From positions 1 through 63,072 of the forward strand of contig JAHLLM010000034.1 in assembly GCA_020444175.1 (NCBI GenBank): a DNA stretch of 63,072 nt. The letters run 5' to 3'. Numbering within the stretch: the stretch's first letter is position 1; every line of letters starts with the position of its first letter. The stretch comes from Desulfobulbaceae bacterium (GTDB lineage: Bacteria > Desulfobacterota > Desulfobulbia > Desulfobulbales > SURF-16). Below are positions 1-9,066 of the stretch, piece by piece. The notes below the pieces were generated by a model. That model was not told where the DNA came from, searched no databases, and saw only the letters and a program-made list of their open reading frames with translations. A program made the translations under genes and the position numbers.

Positions 1-210
1 TTTATTGAAAGAATTGAAAGGAAAGGAAATTTACAGAAAAGATGTTGCTTTATCTTTTTTTGTCCTGGCCCAATCATTTTCAATCTTTCCTTAATTCATC
101 ACAGTAATTTAATTTTTTGTTTGTAACAGATATTTATTCTTGATAAATACAAATTAGTAATTAATTAAACCCTTACCACGCTGTGGTCAATGATTTGAGG
201 AAACAGTATC

Positions 211-1521
211 ATGCAAATTGGTCATGCAATATTGAATGATCGTCCAAAAAAAATTGAGCTTTTATTCCCTTCTTTCATTTCAGTATTTTTCTTTTTTACA
301 GAAGCTGCTGCAGGTTCATACACGGAATCGGCTCATGGCAGCAGTACCAGCGGGGTAATGCGAAACGACACTGCCCTGGCAGATTATTCAAAAGGGAACT
401 GCTCCCATTGTCATGAACAGCATGGGAGCATTAACGGCACAGAACCGTCTCCTGCGTCGGGCTCAGTCTCTCCTTTTGCAGTTTTTGCCGATAATTTTAA
501 CACAGGGGCTATCCTCAATACCTATTTGCAGAGTGATAATTTCTGCTTTTACTGTCACGCGAATGCTTCCTCTCTGCAATCAGGCGGCATAGAAAATAAA
601 GATTATAGTGCAACATTTGCAGGATACTCCACAAACTCTCCCCTGGGTATTTTCGAAGCCTTTAATCAGCATTCTTATCATAATCTTTTTGACATAAAGG
701 ATTTCGCCGAAACATCCTTCAGCAGCACCTTCACTTCCGAATCAAACCCTTGCGTGGCATGCCATAACCCGCACATGGCCAAACGAAATAAGGCCAATGT
801 GCAGGATCCGTCATACACTGTTTTGTCTAAGCCGTCAGATCATGGGAATCTCTGGGGCGACGATAGTACGGAAAGAATGGATTCAAACCCCTCTTACAGC
901 CATCAGTCTCCACTCTATTATGGTTCCTCAACGACATATGAACCCGGGGGAACCTCCTATGATGACGGGTCGCTGACCCCGGATTACAATGCCTTTTGTA
1001 CGGACTGCCATAACACAACAAACACGATTTACAGCACAACCCTGGAAAGAAATCTTATAAAGATAGACTGGTACACACTTGGCGGTGACGGAATAAGCAC
1101 CGGTGATAAACATGGCAGAAACAGCGCCACTGTCGATGGAACAACGATTATTCCATATAACGGGACAATTGATCTGGTGCTTTCGTGCCTCGATTGTCAT
1201 GAACCCCACGGATCGCCAAGTTCCTTTCTGATCAGGCGTGAAGTCAATGGCGCCGTGACAAGTGGGGACGTGCATACTGCGGCGACATCTCCTTCCTCAA
1301 CATCGACGTTGAAATTGTTATGCGAAAAATGTCACCTCCCTAACTGGTCCGGTATTCATCATGGCCCAGGAGCAGGAGATCCTCCGTATGATAAGGATAT
1401 GACATGCAGCTGCCACGGCGTGAAGCCTCCTGTCCCCATCCCCTGCGAACAATGTCATTACCATGGAGCTACAGTAAGTAATTGCGACAAAACTACTCCC
1501 GCTATTCGTAAAACGTTTTAA
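211..1521 (+). CDS. multihaem c-type cytochrome, seven CXXCH motifs
   Basis: The 436-residue product has seven canonical haem-binding CXXCH motifs, starting near residues 64, 112, 181, 263, 326, 371 and 412. An eighth, shortened site (C399-S-C-H) lacks one spacer residue. Several motifs are followed by PH (CVACHNPHM, CLDCHEPHG), as in the doubled-CXXCH and related multihaem families. A hydrophobic stretch at about residues 17-34 fits a Sec signal, so the protein should be periplasmic or exported and carry electrons. GAGGAAA about 9 nt upstream supports the start. The exact redox partner cannot be inferred, because no other respiratory gene adjoins it. Confidence 0.85.
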   Translation: MQIGHAILNDRPKKIELLFPSFISVFFFFTEAAAGSYTESAHGSSTSGVMRNDTALADYSKGNCSHCHEQHGSINGTEPSPASGSVSPFAVFADNFNTGAILNTYLQSDNFCFYCHANASSLQSGGIENKDYSATFAGYSTNSPLGIFEAFNQHSYHNLFDIKDFAETSFSSTFTSESNPCVACHNPHMAKRNKANVQDPSYTVLSKPSDHGNLWGDDSTERMDSNPSYSHQSPLYYGSSTTYEPGGTSYDDGSLTPDYNAFCTDCHNTTNTIYSTTLERNLIKIDWYTLGGDGISTGDKHGRNSATVDGTTIIPYNGTIDLVLSCLDCHEPHGSPSSFLIRREVNGAVTSGDVHTAATSPSSTSTLKLLCEKCHLPNWSGIHHGPGAGDPPYDKDMTCSCHGVKPPVPIPCEQCHYHGATVSNCDKTTPAIRKTF

Positions 1522-1783
1522 TTTGCATGGAGTAAACCAGAGGCTTTTACTGTTTGTGGTCCCGAAAAAATAAAACAAGAAAAGATTCAGGTCTTGATAT
1601 ATAAGAAAGTTTCCTGTTGGAAAAAGGTTACTTGAAGGGATTTTTTGATGCGAAAAATGAGCTTAGATTTTTTTGAAATCCTTATATAGTACTGGTTCCC
1701 CTTTAAAAAGGTCTTTTGTGATGGTAACAGGAGGAACGGAGTCCCATTGAGTCATTGATATCTGTAAATTTAAAGGACAAAGG

Positions 1784-3217
1784 ATGCAGGAAGTAATAGA
1801 CAAATTTATTGAAATAAGCAGTATACCCCGCTGTTCGAAAAGGGAAGAGAAAATACGTGAATTCATGCAGCAGTGGGCAGAAGGGGCTGGGTTTCCAGTA
1901 AAGGCTGACAAGGTTGGCAATCTGCTTATAACGGTTCCGGCCGGTACGGGGCAGCAGGAAACGCCGACAATTGTCCTGCAGGGGCACCTTGACATGGTTT
2001 GCGAGAAAAATCAGGACAGCGGCCATGACTTCACAAAAGACCCGATCAAACTTGTTTTTGATGGCGATTGGTTGAAAGCCGACCAGACCACACTTGGAGC
2101 CGACAACGGGGCAGGGCTGGCAATTGCCATGTTTCTGGCCGAGGACAAAACACTTATTCATCCTCAGCTGGAAATACTGTTCACGGTTGATGAAGAAACC
2201 GGTCTTACCGGAGCGAGTGCTTTGCCGGCCGGTTTCCTGTCCGGCAAGGTGCTGATCAACCTTGATTCGGAAGATGAAGGCGTTTTTACCATTGGCTGCG
2301 CCGGTGGTAGGGACAGTGAAATTATTTTTCCGTTGGTTTATGAAAAGTGCCCGGCTGCAAGCGTGCATTACGAGGTCAAGGTGCATGGCCTCCAGGGCGG
2401 TCATTCCGGCGTCAATATCGGAGAGCAGAGGGCAAATGCAAATGTGCTGCTTGGCCGCCTGCTTTGTCGCTTGCAGGAACTGCCTGGTGTAAATATTGCA
2501 GATGTCTGGGGGGGAAGCGCCCATAATGCCATTCCACGGGAATCTTTTGCCGTTATCGCCGCACAGGGAGAAAATGTGACCGAGCTGGAATCTCTCATTG
2601 CCGAGTTGCAGGAAGAGTTTCGTGAGGCGTATAAAAATGAGCCGTCACTGGCCATTACACTGAGGAAAAAAGATGAACAGCTCAAAAAAATTATTTCATC
2701 TGGACAGGCAAAAAGACTTGTCGATCTCTTTCTGGTCGCACCTGACGGAGTAATGGCCCTGTCTAAAGAGGTGGAGGGGCTGGTGGAGACATCGGTGAAT
2801 TTTGCTACCATCAGGCGTGAAAATGGAAAACTGAAACTGCTTTTCAGCCAGCGGAGTGATAAGGCGCAAAGTAGAGACTGGCTGACAGCGAGGATTGAAT
2901 CTTTGGCACGCCTGGCCGGGGCTGAGGTAAGCAGTGGAAACGGCTATCCAGGCTGGCAGCCTGATATGGATTCCGATCTCCTGGCAAGGGCGCGGGAGGT
3001 GTATGGTAAATTATTCGGCAAAGAGCCGCTCATTGAGGTTATCCACGCCGGACTTGAGTGTGGCATTATCGGCGCGGCAAATGAAGGGATGGATATGATA
3101 TCCATAGGACCAACCATTAAAAATCCACACTCTCCGGAAGAAAAACTGCACCTTCCTTCACTTGGAAAAGTGACGCAATTTGCCAGAGAACTTATCCGTT
3201 CATATTGTGTTCAATGA
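1784..3217 (+). CDS. pepD: aminoacyl-histidine dipeptidase (peptidase D, M20 family)
   Basis: The 477-residue protein is a cytosolic dizinc dipeptidase that cleaves Xaa-His and other dipeptides. The M20 metal-site signatures are visible: GHLDMVC (H68, D70), LGADNGAG (D107), DEETGL (around E137/E138), NLDSED (D161) and a C-terminal HAGLECG histidine. The length matches PepD, which carries a large lid domain inserted between the catalytic halves. An AAAGG run lies just before the ATG. The gene stands alone, with the convergent OsmC-like gene downstream. Confidence 0.93.
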   Translation: MQEVIDKFIEISSIPRCSKREEKIREFMQQWAEGAGFPVKADKVGNLLITVPAGTGQQETPTIVLQGHLDMVCEKNQDSGHDFTKDPIKLVFDGDWLKADQTTLGADNGAGLAIAMFLAEDKTLIHPQLEILFTVDEETGLTGASALPAGFLSGKVLINLDSEDEGVFTIGCAGGRDSEIIFPLVYEKCPAASVHYEVKVHGLQGGHSGVNIGEQRANANVLLGRLLCRLQELPGVNIADVWGGSAHNAIPRESFAVIAAQGENVTELESLIAELQEEFREAYKNEPSLAITLRKKDEQLKKIISSGQAKRLVDLFLVAPDGVMALSKEVEGLVETSVNFATIRRENGKLKLLFSQRSDKAQSRDWLTARIESLARLAGAEVSSGNGYPGWQPDMDSDLLARAREVYGKLFGKEPLIEVIHAGLECGIIGAANEGMDMISIGPTIKNPHSPEEKLHLPSLGKVTQFARELIRSYCVQ

Positions 3218-3296
3218 AAAATCAATTGATCGCTAAGTTGATCTTGTGTTATTCAAATGAAGCGGAATAAAACACAGGGAATTTCATTCCAGGCAG

Positions 3297-3325
3297 GTTC
3301 CGGCCAGGCCTTCTGGGCCTTGGCC
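3297..3325. terminator. strong hairpin between pepD and the OsmC-like gene
   Basis: CCGGCCAGGCC pairs with GGCCTTGGCCGG around a short loop, with one bulged base. It lies between two convergent genes and probably ends one or both transcripts, but no clear T-tract follows on either strand. Confidence 0.45.
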
Positions 3326-3347
3326 GGTAAGTGAATATTGGAAACGC

Positions 3348-3941
3348 TTAGCTTTTATCAAGTTTGGTTGTAACAGAGGTTTTATCGGCAAATACCGTAT
3401 TGAAAACCGGTGAATACTTTTTGCCCATCTCGATCAGCTCCTCTTTTTCTTTATCCGAAAGATCTGCATCAATTTTAAAAGAAATCCTGATCTCTTTGTA
3501 CCCTACCGGGACTTCCTCGGAGATTCCTAAAAAGCCGCGCAGGTCAATGTCGCCGTCAACTTTTGATTCTATCCCGCGAATTTCAATGTTTCGTGCTGCT
3601 GCATGGTAGACAATTGAGCTCGTCACGCACGCCGTCAAGGCATTGAGGAGATATTCAACAGGATTTGGTCCCACGTCTTCACCGAGAAGCACCTGCGCTT
3701 CGTCAGCCTCAAGCACGAACGGCGGAGTGTGTTTGTGCGTTTCTTTGGCCCCATAAAAGTCCCTAATTGTGGTTCTGTTATTCCCTCCGTTGATCCATTT
3801 GTTGGAGATGCGAAAGTTGAATTTTGCAATCTCAGTATCCTCTTTTACAGCATCGATCGTTCCATATAACTTATCAACTGGAACACCGTTTATCATTCTT
3901 TCCTCTATCTTTTCAGCTGTTTGTGTTGTCATTTGGTTCAC
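3348..3941 (-). CDS. OsmC family protein
   Basis: The 197-residue protein has the OsmC/Ohr fold signature: the central helix NALTACVTSSIVYHAA and the following beta-rich half ending in YSPVFNTV. OsmC/Ohr enzymes reduce organic hydroperoxides using two cysteines. Here the first (in TACVTS) is present, but the second, normally in a CPV-type motif near the C-terminus, is replaced by serine (YSPVF). Peroxidase activity by the usual two-cysteine mechanism is therefore doubtful. A G-rich Shine-Dalgarno (AGGGGGGTG) precedes the ATG. The gene appears monocistronic. Confidence 0.88.
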   Translation of the reverse strand: MNQMTTQTAEKIEERMINGVPVDKLYGTIDAVKEDTEIAKFNFRISNKWINGGNNRTTIRDFYGAKETHKHTPPFVLEADEAQVLLGEDVGPNPVEYLLNALTACVTSSIVYHAAARNIEIRGIESKVDGDIDLRGFLGISEEVPVGYKEIRISFKIDADLSDKEKEELIEMGKKYSPVFNTVFADKTSVTTKLDKS

Positions 3942-4548
3942 CCCCCTACAGGGAAATTTTTATTCCTTTGTGCCATGTATAAAAGGTAAGCACTGCCTTG
4001 CTAATATCTAGATTTAAAATGAGTGTTTAATGAAAAGATGAAGGATTTTGAGAGGAAATAATCGATACTGAAAAAAAAAAAAATGCTGCTCAAGTTCGAT
4101 ATGGTGCTTTGGTTGAGTTCAACATTGCAGGATTACAGAAATTATTTGTTTGTTTGCCGGAACGCTGCCGAGCAAATTGCCATTCCTGCTTTCAGTGCAA
4201 GATGGTGTTGCTAAATTTGTAGGAATTTGGTAATTAATAAAATAATTAAAAGCTTTACGCTGAGGGCTTTTAATTATTTCAGAGTTGACTCCATCATCTT
4301 CTGACTTGCCGGCAGGAGGACTGTTAAGGTCCTCCTGTCTGCTTTCTATGTGCCGAAACACACGGTAGCTTTGTTGAGATTTTCTTAAGGAGGCTTTCAG
4401 GTTGATCCTGTTTCCCCAAGGCCTTCTGGGAGGGGTTTTTCAAGGCCGGTGAGGCGTTCTGTTGAGCCGGTTCTTGAAAAACGGGATTACCCGTTTTTTA
4501 TTTTGCCCATCATGTATTGGATCCCTTCAGGGCAACCACTCTGAAAAG
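3942..4548. other. 607-base spacer with three perfect hairpins, no gene recognised
   Basis: The spacer holds a run of 13 A near 4075 and three perfect inverted repeats: 4240-4279 (14-bp stem, AT-rich), 4313-4337 (CAGGAGGAC paired with GTCCTCCTG) and 4477-4499. Short reading frames exist on both strands, but none resembles a known family. A small RNA is possible and unproven. Confidence 0.5.
4477..4499. terminator. bidirectional intrinsic terminator
   Basis: AAAAACGGG, loop ATTA, CCCGTTTTTT forms a 9-bp stem with an A-tract on one side and a T-tract on the other. It lies about 50 bases past the stop of the minus-strand rimB-rimK-aspartoacylase operon and can work in either direction. Confidence 0.8.
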
Positions 4549-5592
4549 CTACACCGTCTTGTCGATATTAAGAATATTCTCCATGTTTAATTCTTCTGCA
4601 AAATCTTCATGGGTCAAATGGTCGCGGCCCGATATTTTTTCAAACGGCGCAATATGAAAAAGGGCATCTCCCTTATGAACAAGGGGCAGTTGCAGGGTGC
4701 CGATAATGATGCCGTCCACCGGAGAAATGACTTTTTCTTCGTTTTCGCCAAATGGATCATAAATGCTTGCCAGTACCTCATCCTTTTTAATGGTGGCCCC
4801 CAATCCGAAGAGCGAGTAAAAAATACCGCTTTTAGGGGCGCGAACCCATGATGTGCCCTCGACCACTATAGGTTCTCGGAGTCTTTTCCCTTCTTTTTTC
4901 CTTTTGGGCAGCATGCCCAGTTCCCGCATGACTGATATTATGCCTTTAAGGCCGAACTGGATTGCATGTTCATTGAAACGCAGACATTCTCCCGCCTCGT
5001 AGGTAATTATAGGAATTCCCTTTTCTATCACTGCTTCGCGCAGGGAATTGTCCCGCATGAGGGCGTTAATTATGACAGGTGCGCCAAAGGCAAGGGCAAG
5101 TCGCTCCACCTCAGGGTCATCAAGAAATACCCGAAGCTGAGGCAGATTGGCGCGATGATTGGCACCGGTATGTAAATCAATGCCATGGGTGCACTTGCCG
5201 ACAATTTCATCCATGAAAAGTCGGGCAATGTTGGAGGCCAGCGAGCCCTTGTATGACCCTGGAAATGATCGATTCAGATCCCTGCGGTCGGGTAAATAGC
5301 GTGATTTGTTGATAAAACCGTAAACATTGACTATGGGAATGGCAATCAGAGTTCCTTTTAACTGTTTAAGCAGTTTAAGCCGAAGGAGTCTGCGGACGAT
5401 TTCAACGCCGTTTATCTCGTCGCCGTGAATGGCGGCACTGACAAAAAGACGAGGACCCTCTTTTTTTGCATGGATGACATGAACCGGCATGGTCATGTCA
5501 TTGTGGCTGTAGAGGCGGGCAATAGGCAGGTCTATGGTCCGCCTTTCTCCAGCTTTTACGCTTACGTCGCCTATTGTGATTGCCTGGCGCAT
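4549..5592 (-). CDS. succinylglutamate desuccinylase/aspartoacylase family metallohydrolase
   Basis: This zinc carboxypeptidase-like (M14 fold) protein has the metal ligands in HGDEINGVE (H56, E59) and a later DLHTG histidine (H141). It also has the substrate-binding RDLNRSFPG motif and a C-terminal biotinyl-lipoyl-like beta domain. I start it at the ATG at 5592 (347 aa) because AAAGG lies upstream. A GTG at 5628 would overlap rimK and add 12 residues. It follows rimK by 5 bases and shares its operon, so it may remove or process glutamyl or related amide-linked groups. The substrate is not predictable from sequence. Confidence 0.88.
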   Translation of the reverse strand: MRQAITIGDVSVKAGERRTIDLPIARLYSHNDMTMPVHVIHAKKEGPRLFVSAAIHGDEINGVEIVRRLLRLKLLKQLKGTLIAIPIVNVYGFINKSRYLPDRRDLNRSFPGSYKGSLASNIARLFMDEIVGKCTHGIDLHTGANHRANLPQLRVFLDDPEVERLALAFGAPVIINALMRDNSLREAVIEKGIPIITYEAGECLRFNEHAIQFGLKGIISVMRELGMLPKRKKEGKRLREPIVVEGTSWVRAPKSGIFYSLFGLGATIKKDEVLASIYDPFGENEEKVISPVDGIIIGTLQLPLVHKGDALFHIAPFEKISGRDHLTHEDFAEELNMENILNIDKTV

Positions 5593-5597
5593 GGGAA

Positions 5598-6503
5598 TTA
5601 ACCTTTGCCCCTGGTACTTGTTTTCCACTGCTTGGCGTTCTTTTCGATAAACTCAATAATCATGCCGGCAACATCTTTTTGGGTCGCTTTTTCAACACCT
5701 TCAAGTCCGGGTGAAGAGTTGACTTCCATGACAACCGGTCCATGATTTGAACGCAGAATATCAACACCTGCAACATTAAGACCCATGATTTTGGCCGCCC
5801 TGATAGCAGTAGAACGCTCTTCCGGGGTAATTTTTATGGGCTGACTCGTGCCGCCGCGGTGCAGATTTGATCTGAACTCTCCCTCTTTGCCGGTGCGCAT
5901 CATTGCCGCTACAACCTTATTGCCGATCACCAGGCAGCGGATATCTTTGGCGCCCGCCTCCTTGATGAATTCCTGGACAAGGATATGGGCGTCCAGGCCT
6001 CGGAAGGCTTCAATAACACTCTCAGCCGCTTTATCTGTCTCTGCCAGAACAACGCCTATTCCCTGCGTTCCCTCCAGCATTTTAATGACAAGGGGGGCGC
6101 CGCCAGCAAGGTTGATGAGGTCATTGGTATATTTTGTTGAATGGGCAAAACCGGTTACCGGCATGCCGATGCCTTTACGGGCAAGGAGCTGGTAGGCTCG
6201 GAGTTTGTCCCTGGATCTTGAGATCGCAACGGATTCATTAATGCTGTAAACACCCATCATCTCAAATTGCCTGACAACTGCGGTGCCGTAGAAGGTGATT
6301 GAGGCTCCAATGCGGGGAATGATTGCGTCATATCCGTCCAGTGCCTCTCCTTTATAAAAAACAGACGGGTGATGCGAGGTGATGTTCATGTAGCAGAGGA
6401 GAGTGTCAACTATGCGGACCTCGTGGCCTCGTTCTTCTGCCGCCTCCACAAGTCTTTGGGTGCTGTACAGCTTACGGTTGCGTGACAGGATCGCTATTTT
6501 CAT
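5598..6503 (-). CDS. rimK: RimK-type glutamate ligase (ATP-grasp)
   Basis: The 301-residue ATP-grasp ligase resembles RimK, which adds glutamates to the C-terminus of ribosomal protein S6, and related enzymes that add glutamate to other acceptors. Visible features are the N-terminal Rossmann-like MKIAILSRN strand, the [15 protein letters not shown] loop, VQEFI, and the magnesium-binding [12 protein letters not shown] motif. The ATG at 6503 is preferred because AAGGAA lies 8 bases ahead; an upstream ATG at 6512 has no such spacing. It sits 5 bases after the rimB-like gene and just ahead of an aspartoacylase-like hydrolase. Confidence 0.9.
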   Translation of the reverse strand: MKIAILSRNRKLYSTQRLVEAAEERGHEVRIVDTLLCYMNITSHHPSVFYKGEALDGYDAIIPRIGASITFYGTAVVRQFEMMGVYSINESVAISRSRDKLRAYQLLARKGIGMPVTGFAHSTKYTNDLINLAGGAPLVIKMLEGTQGIGVVLAETDKAAESVIEAFRGLDAHILVQEFIKEAGAKDIRCLVIGNKVVAAMMRTGKEGEFRSNLHRGGTSQPIKITPEERSTAIRAAKIMGLNVAGVDILRSNHGPVVMEVNSSPGLEGVEKATQKDVAGMIIEFIEKNAKQWKTSTRGKG

Positions 6504-6508
6504 TGGTG

Positions 6509-6991
6509 TCATTTCCTTTTCTTCAGTTTTTTTCCATATGCATTTCTGAGTTTGCGTCCGCTGAGATAGGATGCTTGCGGGTCGACAAGAATCTTCCCTT
6601 CCAGTGCAGTTCGTCCGAGAAGCATACGGAACCGCATGGTTTCGCGGTCCGTCAGGGTGATTTCAATATCCCACGTTGTTGTGCCGATACATACGGGAGT
6701 TTTAATAACGTAACGCATTTCATAATGGCCTCCGGAGTCACTGACTCTCCGATAGTCAATAATTTCAGCATTGCAGATGAGGGCGACATCTGATCGTTTC
6801 TGCAGGGGATGAAGAGCAAAACGGACCATATGTCTGCCGTTATTTTTGTGGGTTTCAAGTTGAAAAGCATGGAGGGCTGAGGACCTAGCCCCGGTATCAA
6901 TTTTTGCTTTGATAGCGGGGATGTTAAGTCCAGGCAGGCTTAACCATTCCCGCCAGCCGAGCACAAATTTTTCATCTGTTACCGAAAGCAT
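6509..6991 (-). CDS. RimB-like retropepsin-fold protein (putative ATP-dependent zinc protease family)
   Basis: The 160-residue protein is of the DUF785/RimB type, with a single aspartyl-protease-like DTG motif ([14 protein letters not shown]32-T33-G34) in a compact beta fold. The family is often annotated as ATP-dependent zinc protease although the fold is retropepsin-like. It is the first gene of a three-gene minus-strand operon with rimK and a zinc hydrolase. This association is known from the rim clusters of other proteobacteria and points to regulation or trimming of poly-glutamyl modification. Confidence 0.85.
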   Translation of the reverse strand: MLSVTDEKFVLGWREWLSLPGLNIPAIKAKIDTGARSSALHAFQLETHKNNGRHMVRFALHPLQKRSDVALICNAEIIDYRRVSDSGGHYEMRYVIKTPVCIGTTTWDIEITLTDRETMRFRMLLGRTALEGKILVDPQASYLSGRKLRNAYGKKLKKRK

Positions 6992-7250
6992 ATGTTTTCT
7001 CCGCCGTATAGTGTGGTCAAGGGCGTGATCTTTTTCTCAAAAATCATAACATGTTGTCGATGTTAAACAAAATAGTCTTTTAAATATTACAGTCCGCGGC
7101 AGTCTTTACATAAAAATATCTGCCCTTTCGTGGGAATGTAATTATTCTCTGCTGGACGCGGAACAATGCATGCTCTCCTGCTTTTGCTGAAAACTTCAAT
7201 ACGTCTGTTATCCGCAAGAGGTTAAGCGGGAATAATTCTTTTGTTTATAT

Positions 7251-7432
7251 GATTACCACTCATCTTCAGCCTTTTTATACGTCATTCCCGCGGAGGCGGG
7301 AATCTAGGCGGACTAGCCAACTACTCTGGATTCCCGCTTTCGCGGGAATGACTCTTGTGTAGACAGTATTTCTTGAATTTTTAATGCATTGCAGTACCTG
7401 CTGCAAGACTGGCTGAGTTTCAGTGGTAATCA
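7251..7432. mobile_element. MITE-like element, diverged copy A
   Basis: The left end ATTACCACTCATCTTCAGCC is matched in inverted orientation by GGCTGAGTTTCAGTGGTAAT at the right end. The same ends bound two better-preserved copies at 41979-42172 and 59778-59953. The interior differs from those copies and holds a second inverted repeat, GTCATTCCCGCG paired with CGCGGGAATGAC. There is no transposase inside it. Confidence 0.6.
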
Positions 7433-7619
7433 CATTTGTTTATGAATAAAAGAACAAAATACCTGAAAGTATGAAGAGCCCAGCGGAATACTCCAAAGTT
7501 CAGTTTTTTGGTATATAAAAATGGGAAATAATAAAAAAAAATCCCCCTGCATATTTTTACTTGATTTCCTTCATTGCTGAACTTATAAGGGCTGTATAAG
7601 CACTCTGAAAATTCTGCGT

Positions 7620-7680
7620 GCTGCCCCTTGGGCAGCGACCGGGGTCAGGGAGCCGTGGAGGCAGTCTAGGACAGGCTGCC
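7620..7680 (+). promoter_or_regulatory. structured leader of the kamA operon (two hairpins)
   Basis: Two hairpins lie in the 100 bases before kamA. GCTGCCC, loop CTT, GGGCAGC occupies 7620-7636. GGCAGTCT, loop AGGAC, AGGCTGCC (one G-U pair) occupies 7660-7680. The sequence does not match the lysine riboswitch core as I know it. It may be a cis-acting RNA or an attenuator; there is no direct evidence for a ligand. Confidence 0.4.
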
Positions 7681-7715
7681 GAAGTTTAACGCCGTTTTTT
7701 ATAAGGAAAAAAACA

Positions 7716-9017
7716 ATGCAACAGGTAATCGAGAACTGCGAAACAGAGGAGCCTCCATCTCTTCTTGCTGAAATTATTGATGAAGAAGAGGACCCCCCAG
7801 ACCAATCGGCCAGGGATCTGATTCTTAAACAACCCCAACCCACCGTCTTCCCGACAATTGTCCCTTTTCCTCTCCACCGAAGACCCCTTGTTCGGAAAAA
7901 TCAAAAGTCCAGGCAATTTCGAAAAAAATACTATCCCCACGTCAGCAGCAGGGAGTGGAATAACTGGACCTGGCAGGTCGCTAACCGCATACGCACCGTT
8001 GACCGTCTGAAATCAATGCTTTCCCTCAGTGTTGAGGAGGAGCTGGCCCTGTCACGAGACGGCATTAAATTGCCTTTTTCCGTAACGCCTTATTACATGA
8101 GCCTCATTCCGGCTGATGAACCAACGCATCCCCTTCGACGGGCCGTTGTGCCTACAGTCAATGAACTGTTTAAAGGGCCAGGGGAAGAAGATGATCCTCT
8201 TGGCGAAGATTCCCAAAGTCCTGTGCATGGCCTGGTGCATCGCTATCCGGACAGAGTGCTCCTTCTGGTTCATGATTTCTGTTCCACCTACTGTAGATAT
8301 TGTACCCGTTCACGGGTGGTGGGACATGGTGCAGTCAATGCCGGACAGGCTCGTCTGGAGCGGGCGATTCAGTATATCGCTGCCAATCCTGCGATCAGAG
8401 ACGTGCTTCTGTCCGGTGGTGATCCTTTGCTCTTGAATGACGACAAGCTGGAATGGCTCCTGGCCCGTTTGCGGATTATTCCTCACGTTGAGATAATTCG
8501 CATCGGCACCAAGATACCGGCTGTGCTTCCCCAGCGGGTTACACCGAAGCTGGTGCGCATGCTCAAACGCTATCATCCTCTGTGGATGAGCCTGCATTTC
8601 ATGCATCCGGATGAATGTACTCCGGAAACCAATCGGGCCTGCAGCATGCTGGCAGATGCCGGAATCCCCCTGGGCTCCCAGACTGTGCTGTTAAACGGCA
8701 TTAACGATGATGTCGACACCATGAAAAAGCTGATGCACGGCATGATGAAAATGCGGGTTCGGCCTTACTATCTGTATCAGTGCGACCCAATCAGCGGCTC
8801 TTCCCATTTCCGGACATCCGTGGCCAAGGGACTGGAGATCATTAAGGGGCTGCGGGGACATACCAGTGGCTATGGAGTTCCTACTTACGTTATCGACGCC
8901 CCCGGGGGAGGAGGTAAGATTCCTCTTATGCCGGAATATGTTGTTGGACGTGAAGACGATAATCTGCTGCTGCGCAATTATGAGCAGCGCTGTTTTCGCT
9001 ACCCGGATGTCTGTTAA
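7716..9017 (+). CDS. kamA: lysine 2,3-aminomutase (radical SAM, PLP)
   Basis: The 433-residue protein interconverts L-alpha-lysine and beta-lysine. The radical-SAM cysteines are C189, C193 and C196 (CSTYCRYC), the SAM-binding SGGDP follows at about 233-237, and the PLP lysine is K401 in DAPGGGGK. The two acidic residues that bind the lysine side-chain amine in the clostridial enzyme correspond to D357 (YQCDP) and D394 (VIDAPG). Both are kept, favouring lysine over glutamate as substrate. The N-terminus is longer and acidic/proline-rich compared with classic KamA. AAGGAAAA precedes the ATG. It heads a four-gene operon with two ATP-grasp ligases and a GNAT enzyme. Confidence 0.93.
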   Translation: MQQVIENCETEEPPSLLAEIIDEEEDPPDQSARDLILKQPQPTVFPTIVPFPLHRRPLVRKNQKSRQFRKKYYPHVSSREWNNWTWQVANRIRTVDRLKSMLSLSVEEELALSRDGIKLPFSVTPYYMSLIPADEPTHPLRRAVVPTVNELFKGPGEEDDPLGEDSQSPVHGLVHRYPDRVLLLVHDFCSTYCRYCTRSRVVGHGAVNAGQARLERAIQYIAANPAIRDVLLSGGDPLLLNDDKLEWLLARLRIIPHVEIIRIGTKIPAVLPQRVTPKLVRMLKRYHPLWMSLHFMHPDECTPETNRACSMLADAGIPLGSQTVLLNGINDDVDTMKKLMHGMMKMRVRPYYLYQCDPISGSSHFRTSVAKGLEIIKGLRGHTSGYGVPTYVIDAPGGGGKIPLMPEYVVGREDDNLLLRNYEQRCFRYPDVC

Positions 9018-9066
9018 CAAAAGAGAGCATTGCTACGATTGTAGCTGCTGGTGGGAGTCTGTCAGA

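Larger units (their letters stand above)
6992..7715. other. 724-base divergent spacer with a repeat element and kamA leader
   Basis: This region separates the minus-strand rimB operon from the plus-strand kamA operon. It contains a MITE-like element (7251-7432) and a hairpin-rich leader (7620-7680) just before kamA. No protein-coding gene is recognisable in it. Confidence 0.6.

Noticed and set aside
1703-2524. 273-codon minus-strand reading frame opposite pepD
   Set aside because: It is a shadow of the M20 catalytic domain with no recognisable motif or ribosome site.
7560-7715. Lysine riboswitch before kamA
   Set aside because: The hairpins are real, but the conserved L-box core sequences are not seen. 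Left as an unassigned structured leader.
7716-9017. KamA-like protein as glutamate 2,3-aminomutase
   Set aside because: Both lysine-binding aspartates (D357, D394) are present; the glutamate enzymes replace them.
8866-9066. Upstream extension of the first ATP-grasp ligase into kamA
   Set aside because: It overlaps the conserved C-terminus of kamA in another frame. The family start MNIGITYD is at 9067.
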